Source of the DNA: Odiellus spinosus
Lineage: Eukaryota > Arthropoda > Arachnida > Opiliones > Phalangiidae
NCBI GenBank assembly: GCA_963920705.1
Contig: OY987239.1
Span: 10,073,504 to 10,137,503, forward strand
Direction: 5' to 3'
DNA: 64,000 nucleotides
The position numbers and the translations under genes are program-made. The notes below the pieces were generated by a model. That model had not been told where the DNA came from and ran no database searches. It saw only the letters and a list, made by a program, of their open reading frames with translations. Below, one piece after another: positions 1 through 11,910 of the stretch (the stretch's first letter is position 1; the number at the start of each line of letters is the position of its first letter).

Positions 1-133
1 TCACGAAAATAAATTTTGAATGTTTTTTTATCCGAACCTATAACGTGTATAATATTCTAAGATAAGGCCATTTTTGGATAAAAATGGATATGAATTACTT
101 TATCTTCGAATAAGTTAACTCGATATATTTCAT
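1..133 (-). mobile_element. Family B MITE copy B1, cut by window start
   Basis: This is the end part of a family B element read in reverse, entering from outside the window. It has the conserved core stretch around TTTTTATCCGAAC and the segment ending at TTATCTTCGAATAAGTTAACTCG. The terminal GAGCTC end is missing. It faces B2 as an inverted partner, with about 235 bp between them. Confidence 0.8.
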
Positions 134-369
134 GCATCTAGTCTTTAAGTAAGACCAAATTGAGCCAAATATGAAATTTACTCCACCAATATTTCCCCTC
201 CATTCGGTAATTACGTTCATCGTGTAATCCCACTGGTAATCATATGACCGCTACGGGGGAGTAGGTCGAATAAGGCTAGCTTTTCGATACAGCTTTAGGA
301 GACGTCCAGTCTGTTCAAAATTTGCCACTATAATGATACCGAAAAATAAAATGTTATGTAACAGATGCG

Positions 370-822
370 CTTCATTCGAGTTAACTTATTCGAAGATAAA
401 GTAAAAAAACGTAATCCATATCCGTTTTTATCCAAAAATGGCCTTATCTTAGAATATTATCCGCGTTATACGTTCGGATAAAAAACAATCAAAATTTATT
501 TTCGTGAAAAATAACGAATAAAAAGATGATTTAAAATCTTAGTTTCGTCGTTTTATTTATATTCTTCGAATTAAAAGTCAATTTGAAATTTTTTCTTATA
601 TTTTAGACTAATTCTGGCTGGAAACGCGAATTTTCTTATCCATCGTTATACGTTTGAAAACGAGTAATTTGTAGGTAGATAAAGCGGCGAAGGCTTATCT
701 TCGGGTAAACCTTTTAACAATTATACGAATATACAAATTTAATTGTTTTAGTTACGAACAATTTATCTTCAAATAAAAAATATACGAATAACAGAAGATA
801 ATGGATATCCGATTCCGAGCCC
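370..822 (+). mobile_element. Family B MITE copy B2, 5' truncated
   Basis: The copy starts inside the element at TTCATTCGAGTTAAC and runs to the right terminus CCGAGCCC, a one-base variant of CCGAGCTC. TA follows at 823-824, as expected for a TA target. The first ~100 bp of the element are missing. Confidence 0.85.
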
Positions 823-1080
823 TAGTGTCGCAGATGGCGCCACTCGTCTCAGAGTTGCATATCTCTTTAGTACATCACTGTAAGATCTCTGAAATGAACC
901 AAAACCACAATGATTAGTTCTACATAGCATATTTTAATATCCAAGAAGCCTCAACACGTCAACATAGGTTCCAGCGATAAAAAGTACCAGTAAAACCGGC
1001 AGAGCTCTTGCAATCCTATCTATATCTTGTCGGGGGTTAGATTTTCTCTCCCCCAATTCGTTTCCCATCATCCCTAAAAG
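823..1080. other. Unassigned spacer with a TGGCGCCA motif
   Basis: No gene is seen. The palindrome TGGCGCCA lies near 835. The same motif recurs in several unrelated spacers of this window (near 24735, 39315, 50335 and 57357). Confidence 0.4.
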
Positions 1081-1418
1081 CAGAAGCCGATGAAACCCTC
1101 TTTTGAAGTCTATTACTCCCGGGTCTTGTCTACCCCTCTCTGTATGGGTTAGTTTCAAAAATCGCGATTCGTACGCCTCCTAACGGTAGATATTTTCGGA
1201 GCGGGAGTTCGTCGAGCGAATATCTCTAGCAGCCTTGGAGTTCGTCCAAAAAACGTCGTCGTTTGTGGATAGAGAGAATTTCCAATTTTGCGTAGACAGG
1301 GGGGTATGAAGTAGGACCCCTCCGATCTCGTAAAATTGTGAATTTTACCCATACAGAGAGGCGCGCTATATGGAACATTAGAGTAGTAGACTTCAAAGGA
1401 GGGTTTCATCGGCTTCTG
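1081..1418 (+). mobile_element. Family A MITE copy A1, intact, TSD CTAAAAG
   Basis: Both 32-bp TIRs are present (CAGAAGCCGATGAAACCCTC at the left, its complement at the right). The 7-bp duplication CTAAAAG lies at 1074-1080 and 1419-1425. Inside the TIRs is a second inverted pair, CTCTCTGTATGGG and CCCATACAGAGAG, so the element can fold back further. Short open frames starting in the TIR (ATGAAACCC) recur in every copy and are not genes. The 'BamA' subtype markers are GTTAGTTTCAAAAA and CCCCTCCGATCTCG (subfamily 1). Confidence 0.93.
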
Positions 1419-2493
1419 CTAAAAGCTAGGGAACTATCCTAGCTATTATTCCCCCCTTCCAGTCAATAGGCATCTTCTCTGTAGAGCTCAGGATCTAGGC
1501 GGGAAAATCAGGAATTACAGGGGCTCTCAAACCTAGTTGGTACGTCTCGCGGTACGGTTGTGCACCGCAATTCCTCGCGGTAACCGATAACCTCTATTTC
1601 TAGCCACAGTGTTAGGTTGGTGTATTATAGGTTAGGTACTAAAAAAAGCAACAGGTGATTGTTATAACTTGGAGTCAATGTCACGCGACATCTACTGAAA
1701 ATTTAATTTAGAAATTGATTTGTGATACCCTACTTGTGACTTTAAACAGTGATGAATGTTTGTAAGTAACATGGTAATTATTTAATATAATTACATTAAT
1801 TTTAATTATCATTTCAAGTCTTGTATCGTAATAATGAAGGATGTAAAACATGGTAATGTGTTAAATAATCAGATTAGTTCAATTGAAACCGTAAAACTAT
1901 CATAATTAAAGTTAAAAATTAAAAAAATATTTTTATTTAAAAAATTTCGTTTTAAGTGACTTAAAAACTAAGTTTTCCATTAGTGTAAATTAGTGACATC
2001 GTACTAGGCAACTCAGTGGTTAAAATTGACTTGTTCTCACCATTATTATGTATTATTGGAAAGAACCATGTGTACATTACTACAAGTGATTGTGAAATGC
2101 CATCTCGGAATTAACCTGTTTTTGAATTATGTCATGTGACATTTTGCGAATGAGTGGAGATGTGTATTGGTTTCTATGCCTTTGAGAGGACATGTTGAGG
2201 GTGAACCTCATTATTTGTGCGGAGCACACGCTCTATTTGCTCCAGCCAATCACGGGTGGAGACATTGGCAACATTATCGTACTTACAATCCAAAAACACT
2301 CAAAGTAAGAACATATTTCGTTCGATTTATTAAGATAATTTTTGGATATCCACAACCCCTTTTAGCCTGATATTTTTGATTAAGGGGGAAATAGCTTTGT
2401 GTAAGGGGGTAAATTGTAACATTTTGGGGCAAAAACAATTATAATCCAAGGGGGTATTCTTCCTGATTAAGTTGGTGCCCCTCTTGGCTACAG
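1419..2493. other. AT-rich unassigned stretch
   Basis: About 1.07 kb without a recognisable gene or known repeat. The last ~50 bp, up to the A2 insertion, are the first half of a duplicated unit whose second copy is at 2925-2990 (shared text TTGGCTAC followed by CTGTCTGT and CTTTGTAATC). A short open frame at 2167-2370 (67 codons) has no recognisable domain. Confidence 0.5.
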
Positions 2494-2832
2494 CAGAAGC
2501 TGATGAAACCCTCCTTTGAAGTCTATTACTCCCGGGTCTTGTCTACCCCTCTCTGTATGGGTTAGTTTCAAAAACCGCGATTCGTACGCCTCCTAACGGT
2601 AGATATCTTCGGAGCGGGAGTTCGTCCAGCGAATATCTCTAGCAGCCTCGGAGATCGTCAAAAAAACGTCGTTATTTGTGGAGAGAGAGAGAATTTTCAA
2701 TTTTCCGTAGACAGGGGGTATGAAGTAGGACCCCTCCGATCTCGTAAAATTGTGAATTTTACCCATACAGAGAGGAGCGCTATATGGAACATTGGAGTAG
2801 TAGACTTCAAAGGAGGGTTTCATCGGCTTCTG
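2494..2832 (+). mobile_element. Family A MITE copy A2, intact, TSD GCTACAG
   Basis: Complete element with both TIRs (the left reads CAGAAGCTGATG). The 7-bp duplication GCTACAG is at 2487-2493 and 2833-2839. A neighbouring duplicated unit at 2925-2990 carries the corresponding uninterrupted text GGCTACGGGATTGTCTGT, an approximate empty site. Confidence 0.93.
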
Positions 2833-3079
2833 GCTACAGGCCTGTCTGTCACTTTGTAATCCTTGGTTCTCTTTTTAAATGTTTCTGTATATTTTCGTGT
2901 TTTAATTCAGGGGCAGGGTTTATTTTGAGGGGGCATTGTCCCTTGGTGTCCCCTTTGGCTACGGGATTGTCTGTAGCTTCCTTTGTAATCTAGTTCAATT
3001 GCATTGAAATATCATCCAATTTCAATTGAATTAAATCCTCACATCAAACCATGGATATTTCGAAGCCACGTTGTGTCTT
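2833..3079. other. Spacer with partial duplicated unit
   Basis: Contains the second half of the unit interrupted by A2 (2840-2870) and a second, uninterrupted version of the unit at about 2925-2990. No gene is seen. Confidence 0.45.
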
Positions 3080-3083
3080 TTAA

Positions 3084-3537
3084 AGGGAGAATGAAAGACC
3101 GAAACAACCTATTTTTAATCGATTAATAATGCTAAAATAATGAGAAAAACAATAATATAACTCACCAAAAATATTTCGTTATTTTATAATCAATTTCCAA
3201 GGTTCCGATGCTAAGCCTAGGCTGCCTAACTCGGTGAACTAGGCTAGCACGACCTGTATTTTTTTTTTTAATATTCGCGGCTGTTCTTGTCGCCAATCAC
3301 GAGCGAGTACGCGTATTTTTAAAATACGCGTACTCGCTGATTGGCGACTAGATCAGACGGGAATATTAAAAAAAAAATACGGCTGGTGCTCGATTAGTTC
3401 GCCGAGCTCGGCAGCCAAGGCTTAGCATCCGCAAGTTTCGGAACTTTGGAAATTGATTATAAAATAAGGATATATTTTTGGTGAGTTATATTATTGTTTT
3501 TCTCATTATTTTAGCATTCTTAATCGATTAAAAATAT
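3084..3537. mobile_element. Family D fold-back element D1, right end missing
   Basis: The left end AGGGAGAATGAAAG follows TTAA at 3080-3083. The two halves of the element are inverted copies of each other, meeting in a central hairpin near 3300-3350 (CGAGTACGCGTATTTT and its complement). The right arm stops at about 3537, before the expected CATTCTCCCT and TTAA. TTAA targets are used by piggyBac and Kolobok transposases. There is no coding capacity. Confidence 0.85.
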
Positions 3538-3735
3538 GTAAATTGGCCCAAAATGGCTCAGTATAGAAATTCACTTCAAACGTGATCCGCTTCTGATAAA
3601 ACGTCAGTGTGTCCCCGTGGACAATATGAAATATAAATCTGATGTCATATACTTTTAAGAAAAATAGCCGGAAAAAGGGGGTAGCGTTTACAGTTGACAA
3701 AGATATATATATAGAAATTTTCTCTATGGTTCCAT

Positions 3736-4072
3736 CAGAAGCCGATGAAACCCTCCTTTGAAGTCTATTACTCCCGGGTCTTGTCTACCCCTCTCTGTAT
3801 GGGTTATTCTCAAAAGTCGCGACTCGTACGCCTCCTAACGGTAGATATTTTCGGAGCGGGAGCTCGTCGAGCGAATATCTCTAGCAGCTTTATAGTTCGT
3901 CCAAAAAACGTCGTCGTTTGTGGAGAGAGAGAATTTCCAATTTTCCGTAGACAGGGGGGATGAAGTAGGACCCCTTCTAACTCGTAAAATTGTGAATTTT
4001 ACCCATACAGAGAGGAGCGCTATATGGAACATTGGAGTAGTAGACTTCAAAGGAGGGTTTCATCGGCTTCTG
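3736..4072 (+). mobile_element. Family A MITE copy A3, intact, TSD GTTCCAT
   Basis: Both TIRs are complete. GTTCCAT is duplicated at 3729-3735 and 4073-4079. The interior has GGGTTATTCTCAAAAG and CCCCTTCTAACTCG, which mark subfamily 2, shared with A6, A11, A13 and A21. Confidence 0.93.
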
Positions 4073-4339
4073 GTTCCATTGAACAAGTATAGGAGCGAGA
4101 CTGGGAAAGAGACATATATTAGAAGCAGGGGGGAAACGGGAGTAGAAAGTGCCATTGAATCGATATGAAAGAAGCGTGTATTCGTCCGTCTTCCGTCGAT
4201 CTTCCCATCGGAGACACACAGCATCCCCCGTATCATCCCCATCCTCCCATTTCTGTCTCTTAAAATCCCTATTTCTCCTTACTAGGCTTACAATCTTACA
4301 CTTTTCGTCATCTTATCCACCTAGATCAGTTCACACTTA

Positions 4340-4801
4340 GAGCTCGTATAATTTTCATTAATTGGATAAAATCTACTTTGATTAAAAATAGACTTCATTC
4401 GAGTTAACTTATTCCAAGATAAAGTAAAAAAAAAAAACGTAATCCATATCCGTTTTTATTATCCAACAAAAATGGCCTTATCTTAGAATATTATCCGCGT
4501 TATACGTTCGGATAAAAAAACATTCAAAATTTATTTTCGTGAAAAATAACGAATAAAAAGATGATTTAAAATCTTAGTTTCGTCGTTTTATTTATATTCT
4601 TCGAATTAAAAGTCAATTTTGAAATTTTTTCTTATATTTTAGACTAATTCTGGCTGGAAACGTGAATTTCTTATCCATCGTTATACGTTTGAATACGAGT
4701 AATTTGTAGGTAGATAAAGCGGCGAAGGCTTATCTTCGGGTAAACCATTTAACAATTATACGAATATAGAAATTTCATTGTTTTAGTTACAAACAATTTA
4801 T
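4340..4801 (+). mobile_element. Family B MITE copy B3, 3' truncated
   Basis: The left end GAGCTCGTATAAT is preceded by TA (4338-4339). The element runs to the TTAGTTACAAACAATTTA segment and then breaks off, so the last ~60 bp are missing. Short internal deletions occur near 4370. B4 lies opposite it, 260 bp downstream. Confidence 0.85.
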
Positions 4802-5061
4802 TGATGTCGAGTGTGAACTTGTCCAAGTTTCTCAGCCTCTTTAAGTTCCTTTAACGGACGTGTTCTTTTTCTTCGTGTCTTGGAGTTGGATTTGCCGTGT
4901 GTGTGTGCATTGTGCAATGCGGGGGTTTTCCCAAGAGCGTCAATGAATCCCCTTTAATTTTTCACCAGATTCTCTCCTATTTCCCCCCAATTTCATCCCA
5001 TTTCTTTCTATCGAGGGGTTCCAGATATGGCACTCCAACTTCACACCACTATCAAGCCTGA

Positions 5062-5586
5062 CATCCATTATCTTCCGTTATTCGTATATTTTCAGATATT
5101 TTATTTTCGGATAAATTGTAACTAAAACAATGAAATTTGTATATTCGTATAATTGTTAAAAGGTTTACCCGAAGATAAGCCTTCGCCGCTTTATCTACCT
5201 ACAAATTACTCGTTTTCAAACGTATAACGATGGATAAGAAATTCACGTTTCCAGCCAGAATTAGTCTAAAATATAAGAAAAATTTCAAATTGACTTTTAT
5301 TTCGAAGAATATAAATAAAACGACGAAACTAAGATTTTAAATCATCTTTTTATTCGTTATTTTTCACGGAAAATAAATTTTGAATGTTTTTTTATCCGAA
5401 CATATAACGCGGATAATATTCTAAGATAAGGCCATTTTTGGATAAAAACGGATATGGATTACGTGTTTTTTACTTTATCTTCGAATAATTTAACTCGAAT
5501 TAAAATTAGTCTATTTTTAATCAAACAATACATCAGAATTTAGTAGATTTTATCCAATTAATTAAAATTATACGAATTCCTTGCTT
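5062..5586 (-). mobile_element. Family B MITE copy B4, ends decayed
   Basis: Reverse-oriented copy from ATCCATTATCTTCCG to ACGAATTCC. Neither GAGCTC end is intact: the left breaks at ATCCATTATC and the right reads TTGCTTGTAA. The core is well conserved. Confidence 0.83.
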
Positions 5587-5968
5587 GTAAGTAACTTTGA
5601 GGTTAAAAAGTTGGTATAAATGAAGTGTTAATTTCTGTATAATATAATATGATCAGACATTGTTCAACGTCCATAAATTAAAATTATGCAGATAAGGAAT
5701 ATGATTATAAAATTTTCTACACGAGGGTTGTCGCCTTATCGGAAAATTTAGGCTTAACTCTACGTTGGAAATAACCTCTTGTGATCCCGTGTCGAGAGTC
5801 GCTTCATGTTTTAAATAATTAACAAGAAACTCCTTAGAACCGTTTCTATTGCCGGAATTTTGCGATTTTGCCGCATTGCAGTAAACCTTATAGTTCATTA
5901 TATCCAATTTATAATTAATGTGGAAATTAAGCCTAATTATTAATTGACATTTTGGTATTTACTAAAAC
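5587..5968. other. Unassigned spacer with an 84-codon reverse open frame
   Basis: An open frame at 5653-5907 on the minus strand contains LDTGSQ, which resembles an aspartic-protease active site. About one DTGS is expected by chance across six frames of this window, and nothing else supports a retroelement. I do not call a gene. Confidence 0.35.
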
Positions 5969-6305
5969 CAGAAGCCGATGAAACCCTCCTTTGAAGTCTA
6001 CTACTCTAATGCTCGATATAGCGCTCCTCTCTGTATGGGTAAAATTCACAATTTTCCGAGATCGCAGGGGTCCTACTTCATCCCCCCTGTCTACGGAAAA
6101 TTGGAAATTCTCTCTCTCCACAAACGACGACGTTTTTTGGACGAACTCCGAGGCTGCTAGAGATATTCGGTGGACGAACTTCCGCTCCGAAAATATCTAC
6201 CGTTAGGAGGCGTACGAATCGCGATTTTTGAAACTAACCCATACAGAGAGGGGTAGACAAGACCCGGGAGTAATAGACTTCAAAGGAGGGTTTCATCGGC
6301 TTCTG
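5969..6305 (-). mobile_element. Family A MITE copy A4, no matching TSD
   Basis: Both TIRs are complete, but the flanks CTAAAAC (left) and ATTGTAC (right) do not match. This suggests recombination between copies or a flank deletion. The interior reads GCTCGATATAGCG where most copies have GTTCCATATAGCG. Confidence 0.88.
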
Positions 6306-6598
6306 ATTGTACGGACATGGTATAGAGTTACTTTTCTTTATAGTATATTTCGCGAAGGGTGAAATATTGCCACCTTTGCCAAATCCTTTCAATTTGGTGG
6401 GAAAGCTTCCTCTTGTCCCTGGTTGCTATAGAAACGGTGGGATTAATTAGGCGTGAAAAGGAAGCTCAAGAGCCAGACCAACAATGGTGAGCTTTATATA
6501 TATCTGTAGCTGAGAAGAATCTCAGGTGCGTACGAATTGTTACGCGCTAAAATCAGCGGAAAGCAAAGTGGAATGAAGCCGTATTCACACCAATTTTA
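6306..6598. other. Unassigned spacer with an X-box-like site
   Basis: Positions 6422-6435 read GTTGCTATAGAAAC, close to the RFX-factor X-box consensus (GTTRCCATRGYAAC). No gene is seen. A functional role is not supported beyond the motif match. Confidence 0.3.
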
Positions 6599-7085
6599 GA
6601 CCTCGGAATCGGATATCCATTATCTTCTGTTATTCCTATATTTTCGGATAAATTGTTTGTAACTAAAAAATGAAATTTTTATATTCGTATAATTGTTAAA
6701 AGGTTTACCCGAAGATAAGCCTTCGCCGCTTTATCTACCTACAAATTACTCGTTTTCAAACGTATAACGATGGATAAGAAAATTCACGTTTCCAGCCAGA
6801 ATTAGTCTAAAATATAAGAAAAAATTTCAAATTGACTTTTAATTCGAAGAATATAAATAAAACGACGAAACTAAGATTTTAAATCATCTTTTTATTCGTT
6901 ATTTTTCACGAAAATAAATTTTGAATGTTTTTTTATCCGAACGTATAACGCGGCCATTTTTGGATAAAAACGGATATGGACTTTATCTTGGAATAAATTA
7001 TAATTTTTTTTAATCAAACAGATAATATAGATCAAAATTTAGTAGATTTTATCCAATTAATAAAAATTATACGAATTTCGAGCTC
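6599..7085 (-). mobile_element. Family B MITE copy B5, TA-flanked
   Basis: The left end GACCTCGGAATCGG is preceded by TA (6597-6598), and the right end CGAGCTC is followed by TA (7086-7087). About 70 bp are missing internally, around 6955 and 6985-7010, compared with B10. Confidence 0.9.
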
Positions 7086-7499
7086 TAAACTCCAAGGACT
7101 AACTTCTTTTATCACCTTCTGATGTAGCAAATTTGTGAGAGACGTTGCTTTGTGCATATGGAAATCTAAGCGTGTGTATATGACTGATAATAAGGAAACC
7201 GAGTGTCAGGCGGGTCTGAATGAGGATTAAAAGGCAAGAGACGGGCGCAGGAAACTCTGATTGAAAGATCACTCATTCTTACTAGGGAGGGAAATTTTTC
7301 TTATTTCCTGAATCCTAAGTCCCATTCTCGCTAAAATAATTGCCTATTGTCAGTGTGATGGCGTGACGGCTTCCCAAGTTTTGATACACGCGACAGCTCT
7401 TAGAGATATTATTCATTGTAAGCATGTATGTATTGAATATCTATGTAACAAGAACTAAATTATGAAATCATGGAATGTCATACCTTTTGATTGGTGCGC
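7086..7499. other. Unassigned spacer
   Basis: No gene, array or known repeat is recognised between B5 and Q. Confidence 0.4.
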
Positions 7500-7630
7500 C
7501 AGGGACGGAAATAAGAAAATTTTCTTATTGGACAATGTCCAGTGACCCCCTCTTAAAAATAAAAAGATATCGGACATTTTGGAAAATTTATCGGACAATG
7601 ACCAGTGACTTGTGCTTATTTCCGTCCCTG
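7500..7630. mobile_element. Short hAT-like MITE (family Q)
   Basis: 131 bp with a 16-bp TIR, CAGGGACGGAAATAAG at the left and CTTATTTCCGTCCCTG at the right. The flanking 8-mers TGGTGCGC (7492-7499) and TGGTGCCT (7631-7638) agree at 6 of 8 positions, consistent with an aged 8-bp duplication. CAGGG-type ends plus an 8-bp duplication point to hAT. The body contains repeated GGACAATG-CCAGTGA text in two places. There is no coding capacity. Confidence 0.75.
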
Positions 7631-7726
7631 TGGTGCCTAGCCATCTTCAAATTTATTTAACTGCTTGTAGAGTTCTAAATAGATAATTTACCCTGATAAT
7701 TTAAGCGATAAATTATTATATTATTT

Positions 7727-8185
7727 TTAAACAAGATTCGCTATAATCTCAGACGTTGTAATTATCAAAATTACAGCATGAACTAAAGAAGATTTTAATT
7801 CAAATTTAAGTGAAAACCGCGAACCAAGAATCCATTCAGGTTCCATAAGAATATGGGAGGGCCGCGATTCAATAACCATCCTCCCAAACTTTGTAGCAAA
7901 AGTTCGTCCGCTTCGAATCGATTTTTCAAGTAAATCGCTCCTGACATCTATTATTAACCCGCGCCACTAACGACCTTGACATAATATTTTGAGTAATAAA
8001 AATGGAGCCGAACGAAAAAAGATCTAAGCGTACAAATGTCGCGAAAATTGCGGACGAACTTTTGTTACAAAGTTTGGGAGGATGGTACCAGAGGCTAAAG
8101 CTATGCTCCCATATTCTTATGGAACCTGAATGGATTCTTGCGCGAACTGATAGCATTTGTGGTTACAGCAAATTACCCGTTTCTT
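7727..8185. repeat. Repeat F copy 1, interrupted by E1
   Basis: 7727-7824 plus 8148-8185 match the uninterrupted copy at 12465-12608 (shared text includes AATTATCAAAATTAC, ATGAACTAAAGAAGATTT and AACTGATAGCATTTGT). The interruption is exactly E1 plus one 7-bp duplication. Confidence 0.8.
7825..8140. mobile_element. Family E MITE copy E1, TSD CGCGAAC
   Basis: 316 bp with long TIRs (CAAGAATCCATTCAGGTTCC, continuing to ATATGGGAG). CGCGAAC is duplicated at 7818-7824 and 8141-8147. The related locus at 12550 reads CACGAACTGATAG with no insertion, so both the element boundaries and the duplication length are confirmed within the window. A 63-codon frame inside (from 8002) runs into the TIR and is not a gene. 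Confidence 0.93.
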
Positions 8186-11098
8186 GGTTATAGTTACACA
8201 TTAACTACCACCTTAATTCATTTTGTGAATACCAATAAATTACCACGTAATTTACCCATTTCCATAATTACGGTAATTGTAGAACTCTAGCTTCGTCCCA
8301 CTTGTAAAAGGTCGGACTTTGGTTCCAGTAATTTCACGAAAGAGACCGCGCAAAATCCTATATTTAAATTTTAATTAGACTAATTAGGCCTGTAACGCAA
8401 AATAATCTCTACCAAGATTGTATTGAACGGAAACTTTTTTTCAAGTTACAAATGATATTTGATGGTTTTTTTAGGAGATTAATTTTAGCCCTTACGATTC
8501 AAATTTAATTGCTACAATGGGAAAGGTCACGGCGGATTATTACCCAATGTTAAACTATGTAGAATGTAAAATAGTCCTTGTGAACTTTTCCTTAACTCTT
8601 TATGCTGAGTAGAATAATGATTTATTGTTAAAAGCATTGTGGAGGACGCCCTGAATTGATGATGTGTTTTCTCCCCGCCTTTTTACAATATATATAGACA
8701 TATATATGCATGTTAAGCGTGTAATATAGGACAAAGTGTAGGCGCAGTAATACACACTGTTAAACCTCATATCAATAAAATAGTCATTAATACTAAGTCC
8801 AGGCTATGAATAGTCCATTTCAGTTAGGCTAAACTCAGTGGCTAGTAACGGGGCATACCAGTGATACCGACCGCATTCATGATGCGGTATCCTATGCTGA
8901 ACGCTACAATATGCGTCGCTGAACATTACCTAGGGGTTTGTCGAGATCGACTTCGACAATTTGCACGGAATATCCATGCACTTCTCGATCAGAATTAATT
9001 TAAGACCAAGTTGTAACACCCTATGATTTTCGATCGAAAACTACCTATCGAAATAGGTACCATATAGCCATCTGAGTTTGTTCTTCGGTTTAACTCCGTC
9101 GTGAGTCTTGATACATAATTCCCTTTAGTCGGTTCGTGCCGGTTTGCCACGCTGTTTTACTGTGCGATTTTAAACGTGTTTTAACATTTCGTATGGATAT
9201 ATGTTATTAGAAACGGTAATAGTACGTGTAAGTTGATAATATTTTGGAAAAGTGTTAAAAGATAATCGCGAAATTCAATCGGAATGAGTTAAACTCAATT
9301 GGTGAATACCGTGTATTGGATGTGAGTGTTTGGTGCCATTGAAAAAGCCTGGGAAAAGTAGGTGGGCTACTGAAGGAATAACTACTATGGAATATTTGAA
9401 TGATACTTATTTGAAGAGTGGTAAGCTAGATCTATTTATGTTACTCGTTTAATAGGAATATCTTAGTGAGTTATTTGTTTTAAATTACAATTTTGCTTCA
9501 TATTGCTCGCAACCTTCGATCGTAACTAAACTTGCTTTAATAGTAGATTAACCGTGACTTTTGGAGATATTAAGCCTAGCTAACCTATTAGCCGTTAAAT
9601 TATAATTTGTAATTTCTTCTAAGTCGTGGAAAGGGATTTTTAAGAGTCGGGGAACACCCCGGATGGACGCTTTAAAGCCCTCCACATTGGCTCATTAGAC
9701 CTTATTTACATTATGAGCTGCGGGAACAAATTATCTTAATGAGGTACGGGCGTGTGGCGACTAGCCAAGGCTTAACACTTTACCATTACTGAGACCGTTA
9801 ATTTCAATCATTAACGCTTAAAGTAATTCCAGTCTCCCACCCGACAGTGATTCGTGACCACGTAACGAGACCGTATTAGTTTACGAAGACATTCAAATCT
9901 TTAGAGAGTTTGAGAAAATAGCTATTGTATTTGTTCGCACACGTTCTTTGTACAGAAAGAGTAACGCCTTAACCCTAACGTCATTGGTGTCAGTATTTTA
10001 GTCGTCAAACACTAACAGACACAATCAACGCCCATACGTAAGACTCTCAGGATTTTGACACGCTTTCGGGCCAAAACGGAATAGGTGTAATATTGCCAGT
10101 TCGGAGTCCATTATGAGAGCTTCTTATTGGATAAAATATTAAAATCTGAGTACTAATATTAGTAAATATTCCTAATAACGAATTAAAAATTATTTTATCG
10201 TGTTAGAATTAGGCCTAGGTTTTATCAGACTGGTTATAGCGAAATTGCATTTAAGTTATCGTTTTAGTTATATAGAGGTTCATTTTAGGACTTTTTAGGC
10301 CTAGTTTTAGCAGACGAACTAAGATTATAAAGAAATTTACCATAAATCTTTTCTTATATCTTGTAACAAGTGACATTGACCTAGCACTCTGTCTGCTTTC
10401 TCGTTCGGGAGAAGCCAAGGCTTAGCTACTAAAACCAAACATTTCCCGCGAAATTTCGTTTTAAAGAGGGTTTTTTTCTGTATTGTACGTTTTCATAATA
10501 TAATTGTTAGTTAGTTTAGATTGATTGTTTTAATTTTATCTGGTGAGGACAAATAATATGGCACATCAACCTTTGATAAAATATTAAGTTTTTTAGTTAT
10601 ATATAGTTAGAACATTTTTGCAAGAAATTTCTACTTGGTTGTATATCTAATGACGCTTGGATGATTTTGTGCCAATCAAAACTAGCGCTGTATCTTGTGA
10701 AACGTCAAATTATTCCACCCTCAATGTTCAATATAGAAACGAACCTATAGACCCTTAAAATTGCAATCTTTTATCATAGAAAAATATAGGGCCCAACCTT
10801 CAGTTTAATTGTAATTAGTATCTGAAATGAATTATCTATGTAATGAGCATCGCGCGTGTCAGATTGTAAAGACGACATTTAAACACTGTAATTACAGACT
10901 TAGAATGGGTTTAAATCATAGTATACTGCGTTGATTTTTACGTGGTAGTTTAGATTCAAACTCAAATTGAATTTCAGTATCTTTAATAGCTTCCGTGTAA
11001 GTACCAGCCGCACCCCTTATTCGGTTGGAATTTGACATTTTTGATTGGCTTGCCCTCTATATCTCCCCTTTGCAATTCCGTAACCACCGACATCATAT
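8186..11098. other. 2.9 kb without recognised elements
   Basis: The longest stretch free of the dominant repeats. I see no convincing coding exon. Small structures include a hairpin at about 8879-8897 (ACCGCAT, loop, ATGCGGT) and a two-copy motif TTAGGCCTAG-TTTTA-CAGAC near 10207 and 10296. A diverged stretch near 8310-8350 (TTTCACGAAAGAGACC) reappears inverted near 50262. Confidence 0.5.
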
Positions 11099-11436
11099 CA
11101 GAAGCCGATGAAACCCTCCTTTGAAGTCTACTACTCTAATGTTCCATGTAGCGCTCCTCTCTGTATGAGTAAAATTCACGATTTTACGAGATCGGAGGGG
11201 TCCTACTTCATACCCCCCTGTCTACGGAAAATTGGAAATTCTCTCTCTCCACAAACGACGACGTTTTTTTGACGAACTCCAAGGCTGCTAGAGATATTCG
11301 CTCGACAAACTCCCGCTCCGAAAATATCTACCGTTAGGAGGCGTACGAATCGCTCTTTTTGAAACTAACCCATACAGAGAGGGGTAGACAAGACCCGGGA
11401 GTAAAAGACTTCAAAGGAGGGTTTCATCGGCTTCTG
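11099..11436 (-). mobile_element. Family A MITE copy A5, degraded TSD
   Basis: Both TIRs are complete. The flanks ATCATAT and ATCAACA match at only 4 of 7 positions, so the duplication has decayed or one flank has changed. Confidence 0.9.
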
Positions 11437-11521
11437 ATCAACAAGTGACTTTTTTATCTATTGCTTTTAAGTATGCCAGGTGCTACGGCCATTGGAGTAC
11501 AATTATAATGATGTTTTAACA

Positions 11522-11712
11522 CGATAGATGGCCTCGCTCTCGTACCTATCCACGTATTACACCCGTTGCTATGGGAAACGCGTCGAGTCTCTAAGCGCGA
11601 GGTTAGGGGTTACCACCTAGTTTGTCTCTCTCGTCATAGCTTAGCCAATCAGGATCAGAATGGGAACTACGATAGCGACATCTTTTAAAACAGATCGGTG
11701 CGCTGCCCCTGC
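11522..11712 (+). repeat. Repeat G copy 1
   Basis: Dispersed ~200-230 bp repeat starting near ATAGATGGC. It contains TTGCTATGGGAAACGCG, AGCTTAGCCAATCAGGATC and GCGACATCTTTT. Four copies are seen (11.5, 23.7, 32.4 and 49.9 kb). The class is unknown, and no tRNA-type promoter boxes are convincing. Confidence 0.7.
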
Positions 11713-11910
11713 AATTTCCTTTATTTCCAAACACTAGTAAAATTTAAAATTATATAAGTATAAAGATTACTGAGTGTTTTTATTTTAACCCATCACTGAC
11801 AAGCAGTTCTTACGATAAGAATACACAAATATTCGTGGGAAAGAAGAAGTTATAACGCCCAGTTTGCCTCTCCTCTTAAATCATTTTCTAGAATAGCGCA
11901 TCTCTAGAGC

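Noticed and set aside
5653-5907. Possible retroelement protease fragment (LDTGSQ)
   Set aside because: DTGS is expected about once by chance in six frames here. No reverse transcriptase, LTR or other retroelement feature is nearby.
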